From: Bradyrhizobium frederickii
GTDB lineage: Bacteria > Pseudomonadota > Alphaproteobacteria > Rhizobiales > Xanthobacteraceae
Direction: 5' to 3'
Assembly: GCF_004570865.1 (NCBI RefSeq)
Contig: NZ_SPQS01000018.1
Coordinates: 1-64,000, forward strand
Length of the DNA stretch: 64,000 bases
Each line of letters starts with the position of its first letter. Within the stretch, counting starts at the first letter, position 1. Position numbers and translations under genes: made by a program. The notes under the pieces were generated by a model, which ran no database searches, was not told the origin of the DNA, and was given only the letters and a program-made list of their open reading frames with translations. Of this stretch, positions 27,096 to 35,312 are shown piece by piece.

Positions 27096-28730
27096 TTAGC
27101 CGAACTGGTTCATCGTGTTGTGGGCACCGCCCGCCTTCAGGGCGGCTTCACCCGCGAAGTACTCCTTGTGGTCGTCGCCGATGTCGGAGCCGGCCATGTT
27201 CTGGTGCTTCACGCAGGCGATGCCCTGACGGATCTCGGCGCGCTGGACGTTCTTGACGTAGCCCAGCATGCCCTGCTCGCCGAAATACTCGCGAGCGAGA
27301 TTGTCGGTGGAGAGCGCCGCCGTGTGATAGGTCGGCAACGTGATCAGGTGGTGGAAGATGCCGGCGCGCTTGGCCGAATCCGCCTGGAAGGTACGGATGC
27401 GCTCGTCGGCTTCCTGCGCCAGCGGCGTCTCGTCGTATTCCGCCTTCATCAGCTCGGCACGGTTGTACTTGCTGACGTCCTTGCCGGCGTCCTTCCAGGC
27501 GTCATAGACCTGCCAGCGGAAGTTGAGGGTCCAGTTGAAGGACGGCGAGTTGTTGTAGGCGAGCTTGGCGTTCGGGACCACCTTGCGGATGCGGTCGACC
27601 ATGCTGGCGATCTGCTCGATATGCGGCTTCTCGGTCTCGATCCAGAGCAGGTCGGCGCCGTTCTGCAGCGAGGTGATGCAGTCGAGCACGCAGCGGTCCG
27701 CGCCGGTACCGGGGCGGAACTGGTAGAGGTTCGAGGGCAGCCGCTTCGGACGCATCATCTTGCCGTTGCGGTTGATGATGACGTCGCCGTTGCGGGCGTT
27801 CTCCGGCGTCACTTCCTCGCAATCCAGGAAGCTGTTGTACTGGTCGCCGATATCACCGGGCTTGTGGCTGACGGCGATCTGCTGCGTCAGGCCGGCGCCG
27901 AGCGAGTCGGTGCGGGTCACGATGATGCCGTCTTCGACGCCGAGCTCGAGGAAGGCATGGCGGCAGGCGCGGATCTTCGCGAGGAAGACCTCGTGCGGCA
28001 CGGTGACCTTGCCGTCCTGGTGACCGCACTGCTTCTCGTCCGAGACCTGGTTCTCGATCTGCAGGGCGCAGGCGCCCGCCTCGATCATCTTCTTGGCGAG
28101 CAGATAGGTCGCTTCCGCGTTGCCGAAGCCGGCATCGATGTCGGCGATGACGGGGACGACATGGGTCTGGAAGTTGTCGATCTTCGCGATCAGCTCCTGC
28201 TCGCGGGTCTTGTCGCCTTCCTTGCGCGCCTTGTCGAGCAGACGGAAGATGTCGTTGAGCTCACGGGAGTCCGCCTGACGCAGGAAGGTGTAGAGCTCCT
28301 CGATCAGCGCCGGCACCGAGGTCTTCTCGTGCATCGACTGGTCGGGCAGCGGGCCGAACTCGGAGCGCAGCGCCGCGATCATCCAGCCCGAGAGGTACAG
28401 ATAGGTGCGATCGGTCTTGCCGCCGAAGTGCTTCTTGACCGAGATCAGCTTCTGCTGGGCGATGAAGCCGTGCCAGCAGCCCAGCGACTGGGTGTACTTG
28501 GTCGGGTCCTTGTCATAGGCCGCCATGTCGGCCCGCATCAGCGCCGCGGTGTAGCGGGCGACGTCGAGGCCGGTCTTGAAGCGGTTCTGCAGGCGCATGC
28601 GGGCGACGGCCTCGGCCGTCACGCCGTTCCAGGTCGGCTGGGTCTCGAGGAGCGCCTGGGCCGCCTTGACCTCGTCCTGATACGAGGACGGGCTCTGGAG
28701 GGAGCTGATGCCGCGCGGCTGATAGTTCAT
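27096..28730 (-). CDS. aceA: Isocitrate lyase
   Basis: Isocitrate lyase splits isocitrate to glyoxylate and succinate, the first step of the glyoxylate bypass used on acetate and fatty acids. The 544-residue length and active-site motif KQCGH (233-237, nucleophile Cys235) with QDGKVTVP mark the longer subgroup found in Pseudomonas aeruginosa and alphaproteobacteria rather than the E. coli KKCGH form. The metal-binding VIADIDAGFG (about 194-203) is intact. The ATG at 28730 has AAAGGATC upstream, and the longer open frame to 28874 lacks homology. It is divergent from an ScfR/RamB-like regulator across a 402-bp AT-rich region and is followed by DUF4170 and a terminator. Confidence 0.97.
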   Translation of the reverse strand: MNYQPRGISSLQSPSSYQDEVKAAQALLETQPTWNGVTAEAVARMRLQNRFKTGLDVARYTAALMRADMAAYDKDPTKYTQSLGCWHGFIAQQKLISVKKHFGGKTDRTYLYLSGWMIAALRSEFGPLPDQSMHEKTSVPALIEELYTFLRQADSRELNDIFRLLDKARKEGDKTREQELIAKIDNFQTHVVPVIADIDAGFGNAEATYLLAKKMIEAGACALQIENQVSDEKQCGHQDGKVTVPHEVFLAKIRACRHAFLELGVEDGIIVTRTDSLGAGLTQQIAVSHKPGDIGDQYNSFLDCEEVTPENARNGDVIINRNGKMMRPKRLPSNLYQFRPGTGADRCVLDCITSLQNGADLLWIETEKPHIEQIASMVDRIRKVVPNAKLAYNNSPSFNWTLNFRWQVYDAWKDAGKDVSKYNRAELMKAEYDETPLAQEADERIRTFQADSAKRAGIFHHLITLPTYHTAALSTDNLAREYFGEQGMLGYVKNVQRAEIRQGIACVKHQNMAGSDIGDDHKEYFAGEAALKAGGAHNTMNQFG

Positions 28731-28864
28731 GTGCCTGATCCTTTCGCTGACGATGGCGATGGCGAGCCATCGACATTCTTGACACTGCATTGCGAGATAC
28801 GTGTCAGGAGCTAAACGCGAAAACGGAAACTTCGTACAGGTGTCTTGTTTCTTATTGGTGATGT

Positions 28865-28913
28865 CATGTAACATCAGAACATGTAATAGATGTTATTTTG
28901 TAAAATTTGTAAA
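28865..28913. promoter_or_regulatory. Candidate operator cluster in the aceA/ScfR control region
   Basis: Two CATGTAA words (28865 and 28880), an inverted pair TAACATC (28869) and GATGTTA (28889), and two TTTGTAAA words (28897 and 28906, spaced 9 bp) lie together in an AT-rich stretch. TTTGTAAA resembles part of the RamB site of Corynebacterium (TTTGCAAA core, from memory). Binding by the adjacent regulator is inference. Confidence 0.4.
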
Positions 28914-28978
28914 TAATAGGTCAGTGAGACTGTCCTGATGGAGATCGAAAGACATGGCCGCCGAAACCGACTTTTTCT

Positions 28979-29114
28979 CCCTCTCCCCGTCCTTACGGGG
29001 AGAGGGTCGGGGTGAGGGGCTCTCTCCTCGACTTCGGCTCTCACCTCCCCTGCGGAGGCTCCCCCTCACCCGCCACGCTTCGCGTGTCGGCCTCTCCCCG
29101 CAAGCGGGGAGAGG
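28979..29114. repeat. Dispersed palindromic repeat (cctctcccc type)
   Basis: It contains ctctccccgtccttacggggagag at the left and cctctccccgcaagcggggagagg at the right, with inverted ends. It is related to 7394-7563 and lies directly before the regulator gene. Confidence 0.8.
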
Positions 29115-29132
29115 CGAAGAGAGGAGCCGCTG

Positions 29133-30578
29133 ATGGCCGCCGAGTCCGGGAAGAAACTGTTCGTCGGCCCGCGTTTCCGGAGAATCCGGCAGCAATTGGG
29201 GCTGTCGCAGACCCAGATCGCCGAAGGGCTCGGAATCTCGCCGAGCTATGTCAACCTGATCGAGCGCAACCAGCGCCCGGTGACGGCGCAGATCCTGCTG
29301 CGGCTGGCCGAGACCTATGACCTCGATCTGCGCGATCTCGCCACCGCGGACGAGGACCGCTTCTTCGCCGAGCTCAACGAGATCTTCTCCGATCCCCTGT
29401 TCCGCCAGATCGACGTGCCCAAGCAGGAGCTGCGCGACCTCGCCGAGCTCTGCCCCGGCGTCACCCATGCGCTGCAGCGGCTCTACGCGGCCTATACCGA
29501 GGCGCGCCAGGGCGAGACGATGGCCGCGGCCCAGATGGCCGACCGCGACGTCGGCACACGCTATGAGGCCAATCCGGTCGAGCGCGTGCGCGAGCTGATC
29601 GAGGCCAATCGCAACTATTTTCCGGAGCTGGAGCAGGCCGCGGAGAATCTCCGCGACGAGCTGAACGTGCCGGCCGAAGGGCTCTATGCGGCGCTGGCCG
29701 CCCGGCTGCGGGAAAAGCATTCGATCCAGACCCGCATCATGCCTGTCGACGTGATGCGCGAGACGCTCCGGCGTTTCGATCGCCACCGCCGCCAATTGCT
29801 GATCTCAGAGCTGGTCGACCCGCCGGGTCGCGCCTTCCAGCTCGCCTTCCAGCTTGGCTTGGGCGAATGCGCGCAGGCCCTGGAGACCATCATCGGCCGT
29901 GCCGGACCGCTCGACGATACGCCGCGCCGCCTGTTCCGCATCACGCTCGGCAATTACTTTGCAGCGGCGGTGATGATGCCCTACCCCGCTTTTCTCGCCG
30001 CGGCCGAAGCGCTCAATTACGACATCCACGTGCTGGCGCAGCGCTTCAATTCCGGGTTCGAGCAGGTCTGCCATCGCCTCACCACTTTGCAGCGGCCGAA
30101 CGCGCGCGGCATTCCGTTCTTCCTGCTGCGCGTCGACAATGCCGGCAACGTCTCCAAGCGCTTCTCCTCCGGCACTTTCCCGTTCTCGAAGTTCGGCGGC
30201 ACCTGCCCGCTGTGGAACGTGCATTCGACCTTCGACACGCCGGACCGCCTGCTCAAGCAGGTGATCGAGCTGTCCGACGGCACGCGCTATTTCTCGATCG
30301 CACAGATGGTGCGCCGCCCGGTCGCGCCGCACCCGCTGCCGCAACCGCGCTTCGCCATCGGCCTCGGCTGCGAGATCCGTCACGCCGCGCGCCTGACCTA
30401 TGCCGCCGGCATGGACCTCGAGAAGGCCGAAGGCACGCCGATCGGCGTCAATTGCCGCCTGTGCGAGCGCGAAAACTGCGCCCAGCGCGCCGAGCCGCCG
30501 ATCACGCGCACGCTGATCCTGGACGAGACGACGAGAAGGGTGTCGAGCTTTGCGTTCTCGAATGCACGGGAGCTGTGA
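29133..30578 (+). CDS. Short-chain fatty acyl regulator (ScfR/RamB-like XRE family)
   Basis: This 481-residue regulator has an N-terminal Cro/CI helix-turn-helix (about 12-66; RFRRIRQQLGLSQTQIAEGL, then SPSYVNLIERNQRP). A central IrrE/DUF955-type region lacks a full HExxH zinc motif, and the C-terminal DUF2083-like domain (about 320-470) has clustered Cys residues (GTCPLW, GLGCEIRH, NCRLCERENCAQR). RamB and MldR/ScfR proteins of this family control glyoxylate-cycle and acetate/propionate genes, and here it is divergent from aceA. Regulation of aceA is therefore the obvious proposal. The C-terminal Cys set may bind metal or a thioester ligand. The start follows a palindromic repeat closely, and the upstream GAGGAG fits as a ribosome site. 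Confidence 0.92.
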   Translation: MAAESGKKLFVGPRFRRIRQQLGLSQTQIAEGLGISPSYVNLIERNQRPVTAQILLRLAETYDLDLRDLATADEDRFFAELNEIFSDPLFRQIDVPKQELRDLAELCPGVTHALQRLYAAYTEARQGETMAAAQMADRDVGTRYEANPVERVRELIEANRNYFPELEQAAENLRDELNVPAEGLYAALAARLREKHSIQTRIMPVDVMRETLRRFDRHRRQLLISELVDPPGRAFQLAFQLGLGECAQALETIIGRAGPLDDTPRRLFRITLGNYFAAAVMMPYPAFLAAAEALNYDIHVLAQRFNSGFEQVCHRLTTLQRPNARGIPFFLLRVDNAGNVSKRFSSGTFPFSKFGGTCPLWNVHSTFDTPDRLLKQVIELSDGTRYFSIAQMVRRPVAPHPLPQPRFAIGLGCEIRHAARLTYAAGMDLEKAEGTPIGVNCRLCERENCAQRAEPPITRTLILDETTRRVSSFAFSNAREL

Positions 30579-30612
30579 CGCTTGACGGAAGGCACATGCC
30601 ACTCGTTCCGCT

Positions 30613-30713
30613 GTCATGCTCCGCGAAAGCGGAGCATCCAGTACGCCGCGGCCTATCGGCTCCATCACTGCCTCCACGGAGTACTGGATCGCCCGGTCAA
30701 GCCGGGCGATGAC
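30613..30713. repeat. Dispersed palindromic repeat (gtcatgctccgcgaaagcgg type), copy 1
   Basis: It contains gctccgcgaaagcggagc and gcccggtcaagccgggc hairpins and gagtactggat/atccagtac inverted words. A second copy is at 42204-42304. Confidence 0.85.
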
Positions 30714-30741
30714 AGTTGAATGCGTGGCGACAGCCAGCGCC

Positions 30742-31035
30742 TCACGCCAGCGTATGCACGATCACCGGACCCGCAGCGGCGCTTGCATGTCCGGCGAGCA
30801 GCGAGCCGAGATTCTTCTCGATCCAGGCGATGGCGCGCCGGTTCGCCTCCTCGGCCTGCTCGAACTTGTCGAAGATCGAGATCGCGGTGACGGTGTCGTC
30901 GCCGGCATAGACGACGTAGTAGGCGCGAAAACCATCGACGTCGCTGATGATCGGAACGGCGCCGTCCTTGATGCGGCGCGCCAGCTCCTCCGCGCTCCCG
31001 CTCTTCGCCTTGGCCTGACGGATGGCGGCATACAT
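30742..31035 (-). CDS. Small dimeric alpha-beta barrel-like protein (ABM type)
   Basis: This 97-residue protein starts MYAAIRQAKAKSG and has the pattern of an antibiotic-biosynthesis-monooxygenase-like ferredoxin fold: first strand with an Arg, helix AEELARRIKDGAVPII, strand GFRAYYVVYAGDDTVTAISIF, helix FEQAEEANRRAIAWIEKNL. No cofactor motif or specific substrate is evident. The ATG at 31035 has GGGAGGA just upstream; the open frame upstream runs through a palindromic repeat and is rejected. It is convergent with the ScfR-like gene. Confidence 0.75.
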   Translation of the reverse strand: MYAAIRQAKAKSGSAEELARRIKDGAVPIISDVDGFRAYYVVYAGDDTVTAISIFDKFEQAEEANRRAIAWIEKNLGSLLAGHASAAAGPVIVHTLA

Positions 31036-31444
31036 GGCATCCTCCCTTCCGACTCTCTGAAGCTTTGGTGCTGCGAGCTTACACCTGACAGCAAACCCCG
31101 TCATCCTGAGGCATTCACTATGGGGGCGCAAAGCGCCCGCATAGTGAACCTCGAAGGATGGAGGGCCCGGATGCCGCAGCCGGGCCGTGCATCCTTCGAG
31201 GCTCGGCTGGCGATGCATCCGCATCGTCAGCCTCACACCTCAGGATGACGGGGAAGCAGTGCTGGCCTCCCCAATGGCCATTTCGAGCCGACCCTCCGTG
31301 GTTAACCCGGCCCTAATCCGCGCGCACGATCTGCAACCAGCGGTTAAGCACGCCTCAACATCGGCGCCTTAGTCTTGCCCCACTCACTTTTCGCAAACAA
31401 CGGTGGCCTATTCTGCCGGGCGAAGTGACATCAGGGGGTTCATC
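31036..31444. other. 409-bp gap with a palindromic repeat
   Basis: It holds a REP-like element (31099-31250) and, to the right, about 190 bp that should include the promoter of the secreted peptidase-like gene. No other gene is seen. Confidence 0.6.
31099..31250. repeat. Dispersed palindromic repeat (cgtcatcctgagg type)
   Basis: Ends cgtcatcctgagg and cctcaggatgacg are inverted; inside are further nested inverted words (cctcgaaggatg/catccttcgagg). It is about 152 bp long. Confidence 0.85.
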
Positions 31445-32245
31445 ATGCGCATTGCGTTGCTGCTGACCGCAACCATCGTCGGCGCGCTCTTCGCCAGTCC
31501 ATCCGGTGCCGGATCGCTCGATGCCGACGCGGCGCAGCCGCTGCCGCCGGGCTTCCAGAGCTATCGCGGCTACATGTTCGACCTCTCGGAGAATTCCGAG
31601 CGCAAGGACGTCGACAAGCTCACCGACAATCTGAAGCAGCAGATCGACCTCGTCGAAGGCGCCGGCCTGTCGCCGCGCGTGTTGCGCTTCTTCCATACCG
31701 TGCCGATCGTCGCGAGCGAGCTGGCCTGCCTCGACGAAGGCGCCGCGACCGCGTGCTACGGCCGGGTCACGCCGGACATCCGCCGCACCGCGCCGCGGAC
31801 CCTCACGGTGTGGGATCCGGACAAGCAGCGCTGGACCAATCCGAACGCCGTCGACCTCGCGGTCGATTCGGGGCTCGGCGTGATCATGCTGCGCCCGGAC
31901 ATGATGCGCTACGAAAAGGAGGCCGTGCTGCTGCACGAGCTGCTGCACGCCTATCATGCGCGGCTGCTGCCGGACGGCTATGCCAACAAGGGCGTGATCG
32001 CCTATTACGCCCTTGCCAAGTCCAAGGATCTGTTGCCCAAGGACAGCTATGCGATGAAGAATCCCATGGAGTTCTTTGCGGTGACCGCCAGCATCTTCCT
32101 GGCCGGAAAGAGCGAATTCCACGACCCGAAGTCGCGCGAGACGCTCAAGGAGAAGATGCCGGACTATTACAAATACCTGGTTGGCGTGTTCGGATTCGAC
32201 CCCGAGCCGGCGGCGGCGAACGGTCCGGTTGCCTCGCTGAAGTGA
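31445..32245 (+). CDS. Secreted gluzincin-like zinc metallopeptidase candidate
   Basis: This 266-residue protein has a signal peptide (residues 1 to about 22, MRIALLLTATIVGALFASPS). The mature part carries HELLH at 164-168, a classical HExxH zinc motif (His164, Glu165, His168). Forty-one residues on, Glu209 in NPMEFFAVTASIF matches the third-ligand helix of gluzincins such as the anthrax lethal factor ATLF family. The motif set suggests a functional secreted peptidase, though its target is unknown. The start at 31445 has AGGGGG upstream and begins the signal peptide; an in-frame GTG at 31403 would spoil it. An intrinsic terminator follows the stop. Confidence 0.75.
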   Translation: MRIALLLTATIVGALFASPSGAGSLDADAAQPLPPGFQSYRGYMFDLSENSERKDVDKLTDNLKQQIDLVEGAGLSPRVLRFFHTVPIVASELACLDEGAATACYGRVTPDIRRTAPRTLTVWDPDKQRWTNPNAVDLAVDSGLGVIMLRPDMMRYEKEAVLLHELLHAYHARLLPDGYANKGVIAYYALAKSKDLLPKDSYAMKNPMEFFAVTASIFLAGKSEFHDPKSRETLKEKMPDYYKYLVGVFGFDPEPAAANGPVASLK

Positions 32246-32265
32246 GGCGCCTCGCCGAGACGTTC

Positions 32266-32294
32266 AAAAAGCCGCGCGACATGCGCGGCTTTTT
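32266..32294 (+). terminator. Intrinsic terminator after the peptidase-like gene
   Basis: The stem AAAAAGCCGCGC pairs with GCGCGGCTTTTT around a 5-base loop, 20 bp after the stop. The T-run is part of the stem, so it can work on both strands. Confidence 0.85.
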
Positions 32295-32409
32295 CAGTTT
32301 TGGCCTGCTGGAAGCTGCGGATGACGCACAGCCGGGAATTGCCAAGGCGGGGTCCGATCTGCATAGTCCGGCCCGCATCGATAGCGTTTTTCGAAGGGGA
32401 TAAGAGAAC

Positions 32410-32748
32410 ATGGCGGACGCCGACCTGGATGTCGTGATCCGGCAACTGGCCAGACAGCTGCATACGGGCCTGATGACCCGCGCCAAGGAGCGGCGGGATC
32501 GCTTCAACGGCCTGGCGGCCAAGGCCAAGAGCAGGGAGACCGCCGACCGCTTCAAGATGATGGCCAAGGCCACCCTTGAGCAGGCCACCGCCGCCGCCAA
32601 GCGCCTCCAGATGTCCGCCGACAACGTCGCCGACAGCTACGCGCGATCGATGCGGCTCGCCGCCAGCACGCCGGTGGCGGTGAAGGTGGCGAAGGAAAAG
32701 CCGGAGAAGAAGGCCGCGAAGAAAGCCAAAGCGAAGAAGACGAAGTAG
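32410..32748 (+). CDS. Small basic protein with Lys/Ala tail
   Basis: This 112-residue protein has an alpha-helical N-terminal part (about 1-85, rich in Ala, Arg, Lys, Met; LDVVIRQLARQLHTGLMTRA). It ends in a histone-H1-like tail of Lys-Ala repeats (EKKAAKKAKAKKTK). Such tails bind DNA or polyphosphate non-specifically in H1-like bacterial proteins, so a nucleoid-linked role is possible but not shown. I do not recognise a family. The ribosome site GGGGATAAGAGA precedes the ATG. It stands as a single gene after a terminator. Confidence 0.7.
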   Translation: MADADLDVVIRQLARQLHTGLMTRAKERRDRFNGLAAKAKSRETADRFKMMAKATLEQATAAAKRLQMSADNVADSYARSMRLAASTPVAVKVAKEKPEKKAAKKAKAKKTK

Positions 32749-32983
32749 CCGTTGCTCGTCCCCGCGCCCGCTGCTCGTCGTCCGGGAGAACTCGTCCGGT
32801 TTGTCTGGTCATCTCCGGCGTAATCGGCTCGCGGGCCTCCACCGCAGCAACGTTCGCGTTCGATTTTGCCATCCGGGCGACGTGCTCTCGAAGTGCGATA
32901 GGGTCGGCCAAGACGTACGAAGCGGCAGCCCCATCCCCGGGGCTGGCACACGTGCGTTAATAACGTGGTCGATTCCTCATCCG

Positions 32984-33376
32984 TCACATGTAGCGCCGCA
33001 CACTTTCGAGAAACCGTTCTTTCTCGCCCGGCGCGTAGCCTTGGGACGCTCCATAGTACGGTTCATTGAACTGATTGTACGGTGAGGCCCGGTAGTGGAC
33101 CGGCGGTCGAGGTGGCACGAAGGTTTGACGGTGCTGATGCCGTTTGTTTCCTCTGGCCGCCGCAGCATTGTAGTAAGGATTGAGGACGCACATCTGACCG
33201 TTCGCCGACGCCCTGCATTGGTCCATCGTCATGTAGTTGCATCGGTAGTAAGGGGTCGCTCCGAAAGAAACGACGTTCAGGCAAACCGGAAAAGCCGGGT
33301 CGTATCTTTGGGCCCGGGCGTGCCCCGCTGTCAGGGCGAGACTCAACGTCAAGATCGTTAAGGCCAATTTCCGCAT
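32984..33376 (-). CDS. DUF3551 family secreted small protein
   Basis: This 130-residue protein has a signal peptide (1 to about 22, MRKLALTILTLSLALTAGHARA). The core is YDPAFPVCLNV, then YRCNYMTMDQCRASANG and QMCVLNPYY, whose spaced Cys and Asn-Pro-Tyr-Tyr end match DUF3551, a family greatly expanded in Bradyrhizobium. It carries an extra hydrophilic tail (HQHRQTFVPPRPPVHYR). AGAGGAGG lies 7 bp before the ATG at 33376. A perfect FNR/FixK-type box (33430-33443) is 54 bp upstream, so micro-oxic induction is likely. The function is unknown; disulfide bonding in the periplasm is probable. Confidence 0.82.
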   Translation of the reverse strand: MRKLALTILTLSLALTAGHARAQRYDPAFPVCLNVVSFGATPYYRCNYMTMDQCRASANGQMCVLNPYYNAAAARGNKRHQHRQTFVPPRPPVHYRASPYNQFNEPYYGASQGYAPGEKERFLESVRRYM

Positions 33377-33429
33377 TGGAACCTCCTCTAAGTCCGCACG
33401 ACACCGGTGCACTCTGACCGCGGTCGGCG

Positions 33430-33443
33430 TTGATCCAAATCAA
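33430..33443 (-). promoter_or_regulatory. FNR/FixK2-type box TTGATCCAAATCAA
   Basis: This is a perfect TTGAT-N4-ATCAA palindrome, which also fits the B. diazoefficiens FixK2 consensus TTG(A/C)-N6-(T/G)CAA. If its centre is at -41.5 the transcript would start near 33395, 19 bases before the DUF3551 ATG and just ahead of its Shine-Dalgarno. No other gene start lies nearby, so DUF3551 is the only plausible target. Confidence 0.7.
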
Positions 33444-33586
33444 TTCCGGGAGATTGGTTCGAAAGCGCGCCGTGAGTGGCCGCGACATTATTGATCGGCG
33501 GCCGTATCAGTCACAATTCTACGGCGAGCCACCTCTCTCAGACACGGAGCGGGAAGGTGCGGTCGGCGACCGCTGCTCCAGACCCG

Positions 33587-34228
33587 TCACCTTCTCGACG
33601 CGGCAATCGGTGCCGGCTCGGCGCTCGCGAGTTCGGCGAGCTTGGCGCGCGCGGCTTCGCGCGCGCGATTGTCCTTCCCGGGGGGCAGCGCCAGCGCCGC
33701 CTCGAAATCGGCGCGCGCGTCGTCGGCCTGGCCACGGGCGAGGAACGCCAGGCCACGGTCGAGACGGGCCTCGGCATCCCTGGGATCGAGGCGGACCGCC
33801 GTGTTGTAGCTCAGGATGGCGCGATCGAGATCGCCGGTGGCGGCGAGCGCGAGACCGCGCTGGTGATAGGGCGCAGCGAGCTTGGGATCATGCGCGATCG
33901 CCTCGTCATAATCGGCGATGGCGAGCTCGAAGTCGCCGTTCAGGCGGCGTGCGAGCGCACGGTCGCGATAGAGCGCAGCGCGGTTGGGATTGAGGTGAAG
34001 GGCTTCGTTGAAATCGGCGATCGCCCGCCTGAAGTCGCCATGGCGTAGCGCGATCCGTCCGCGCCCTTCATAGGCAAAGGCGATCAGCGAGCCGCGCAGC
34101 GGCGAGAAGCCGATCACGGCCGAGCAGATGTCGGAATCGTCCTCGTCACCGCAATTGACGACCATGTGCGTGGACAGGCCGACGAGCACAGCCAGGACGA
34201 TCAGCAATGGCACGGCAGTTCTGGTCAT
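33587..34228 (-). CDS. Membrane-anchored TPR protein
   Basis: From the ATG at 34228 the protein has 213 residues: an N-terminal membrane/signal helix (MTRTAVPLLIVLAVLVGLST), a short Cys-containing acidic stretch (VNCGDEDDSDICS), and four tetratricopeptide repeats. The repeats run from GRGRIALRHGDFRRAIADFNEALHLNP to DAEARLDRGLAFLARGQADDARADFEAAL. TPR arrays mediate protein-protein contacts. An ATG at 34285 is in frame and would add 19 residues before the hydrophobic helix, which is less likely for a signal anchor. Its partner is unknown; htpX follows on the same strand upstream. Confidence 0.85.
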   Translation of the reverse strand: MTRTAVPLLIVLAVLVGLSTHMVVNCGDEDDSDICSAVIGFSPLRGSLIAFAYEGRGRIALRHGDFRRAIADFNEALHLNPNRAALYRDRALARRLNGDFELAIADYDEAIAHDPKLAAPYHQRGLALAATGDLDRAILSYNTAVRLDPRDAEARLDRGLAFLARGQADDARADFEAALALPPGKDNRAREAARAKLAELASAEPAPIAASRR

Positions 34229-34364
34229 CTTCGACGGCGGCCGGCACTGGGCCAGCCACGCATCCCCTTTCGAAGAAAGCATCATCCGCGCGTGTTTAGC
34301 ACCGGCTCTGGCGATCCTGTGTGCGCCAGGTCACAAAGCCGGTCTCGAATCCTGGCCGGTTCCG

Positions 34365-35312
34365 TCAGCCCCAAGGACCAGGAGAAGGGCGGCGCGGGGA
34401 TGAGCGCCCCCACGGGCTGCGAGCGGGATAATTCTCGTTGGCGCCGACCGACGGCGCGGCCCGCGTGCCAAGCTCGGCCGCCAGCTGCTGAAGCGCGGCG
34501 ATGCGGTTCTGCGTCGACGGATGGGTGGCGAACAGATTGTCCACGCCATGGCCCGACAGCGGATTGATGATGAACATGTGCGCGGTCGCGGGGTTTCGCT
34601 CGGCCTCGTAGTTCGGGACCTGGTGCGCGGCGCCCTCGATCTTCACCAGCGCGGAGGCCAGCCACATCGGTTGTCCCGCGATGCGCGCACCGAGATTGTC
34701 CGCGGCGTACTCACGCGTGCGGCTGATTGCCATCTGCACCAGCATGGCGCCGAGCGGGGCCAGGATCATCATCAGGATCGAGCCAACGACGCCGAGACCA
34801 TTGTTGTTGTCGCGGTTGCCGCCGAAGAACATGCCGAACTGCGCCAGCATCGAGATCGCGCCGGCGATGGTCGCGGTGATCGTCATCAGCAGCGTGTCGT
34901 GATTCTTGATATGGGCGAGCTCGTGCGCGATCACGCCGGCGAGCTCCTCGCGGCTGAGCTGGCGCATCAGGCCGGTGGTAACGGCGACCGCGGCATTTTC
35001 CGGGTTGCGGCCGGTCGCAAACGCGTTGGGCTGCGGCTCATCCATCAGGAAGACCCGCGGCATCGGCAGGCCCGCACGGCCGGCAAGCTCGGCGACGAGA
35101 CCGACCAGCTCCGGCGCGGTCGAACGGTCGACCTCATGGGCGCCGTACATCGACAGCACCATGCGGTCGGAGTTCCAGTAGGTGAAGAGGTTGGTTGCGG
35201 CGGCAATGACGAGCGCGATCATGGCGCCCGAGGCGCCGCCGATCAGATAGCCCACGCCCATGAACAGGGCGGTGAGACCTGCGAGCAGCATTGCGGTACG
35301 AAAATAGTTCAT
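34365..35312 (-). CDS. htpX: Membrane zinc metalloprotease HtpX
   Basis: HtpX is a membrane protease that degrades misfolded membrane proteins together with FtsH. The 315-residue protein has two N-terminal helices (about 7-25 and 28-44), the zinc motif HELAH (130-134), the third ligand in SRTREYAADNLGARI, and two more hydrophobic segments between them (about 143-165 and 180-200). Length and motif order match the family. The ATG at 35312 starts the family homology; the open frame extends upstream through a non-homologous stretch. The C-terminal tail (RSPWGRSSPRRPSPGPWG) is lineage-specific. Confidence 0.95.
   Translation of the reverse strand: MNYFRTAMLLAGLTALFMGVGYLIGGASGAMIALVIAAATNLFTYWNSDRMVLSMYGAHEVDRSTAPELVGLVAELAGRAGLPMPRVFLMDEPQPNAFATGRNPENAAVAVTTGLMRQLSREELAGVIAHELAHIKNHDTLLMTITATIAGAISMLAQFGMFFGGNRDNNNGLGVVGSILMMILAPLGAMLVQMAISRTREYAADNLGARIAGQPMWLASALVKIEGAAHQVPNYEAERNPATAHMFIINPLSGHGVDNLFATHPSTQNRIAALQQLAAELGTRAAPSVGANENYPARSPWGRSSPRRPSPGPWG

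Larger units (their letters stand above)
28731..29132. other. 402-bp divergent control region of aceA and the ScfR-like regulator
   Basis: The aceA-proximal half is AT-rich and contains short repeated words (28865-28913). The regulator-proximal half is a dispersed palindromic repeat (28979-29114) that ends 18 bp before the regulator start. No gene is visible. Confidence 0.65.

Noticed and set aside
28764..28800. TTGACA-like word as a promoter for the ScfR-like gene
   Set aside because: It lies more than 300 bp before the gene with no matching -10 at proper spacing, and within the leader of the divergent aceA.
26910..28814. Long plus-strand open frame of over 600 codons opposite aceA
   Set aside because: It is the mirror of a strongly conserved isocitrate lyase in GC-rich DNA, with no domain and only Arg/Val/Leu/Asp-rich composition. 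It is a codon-bias shadow.
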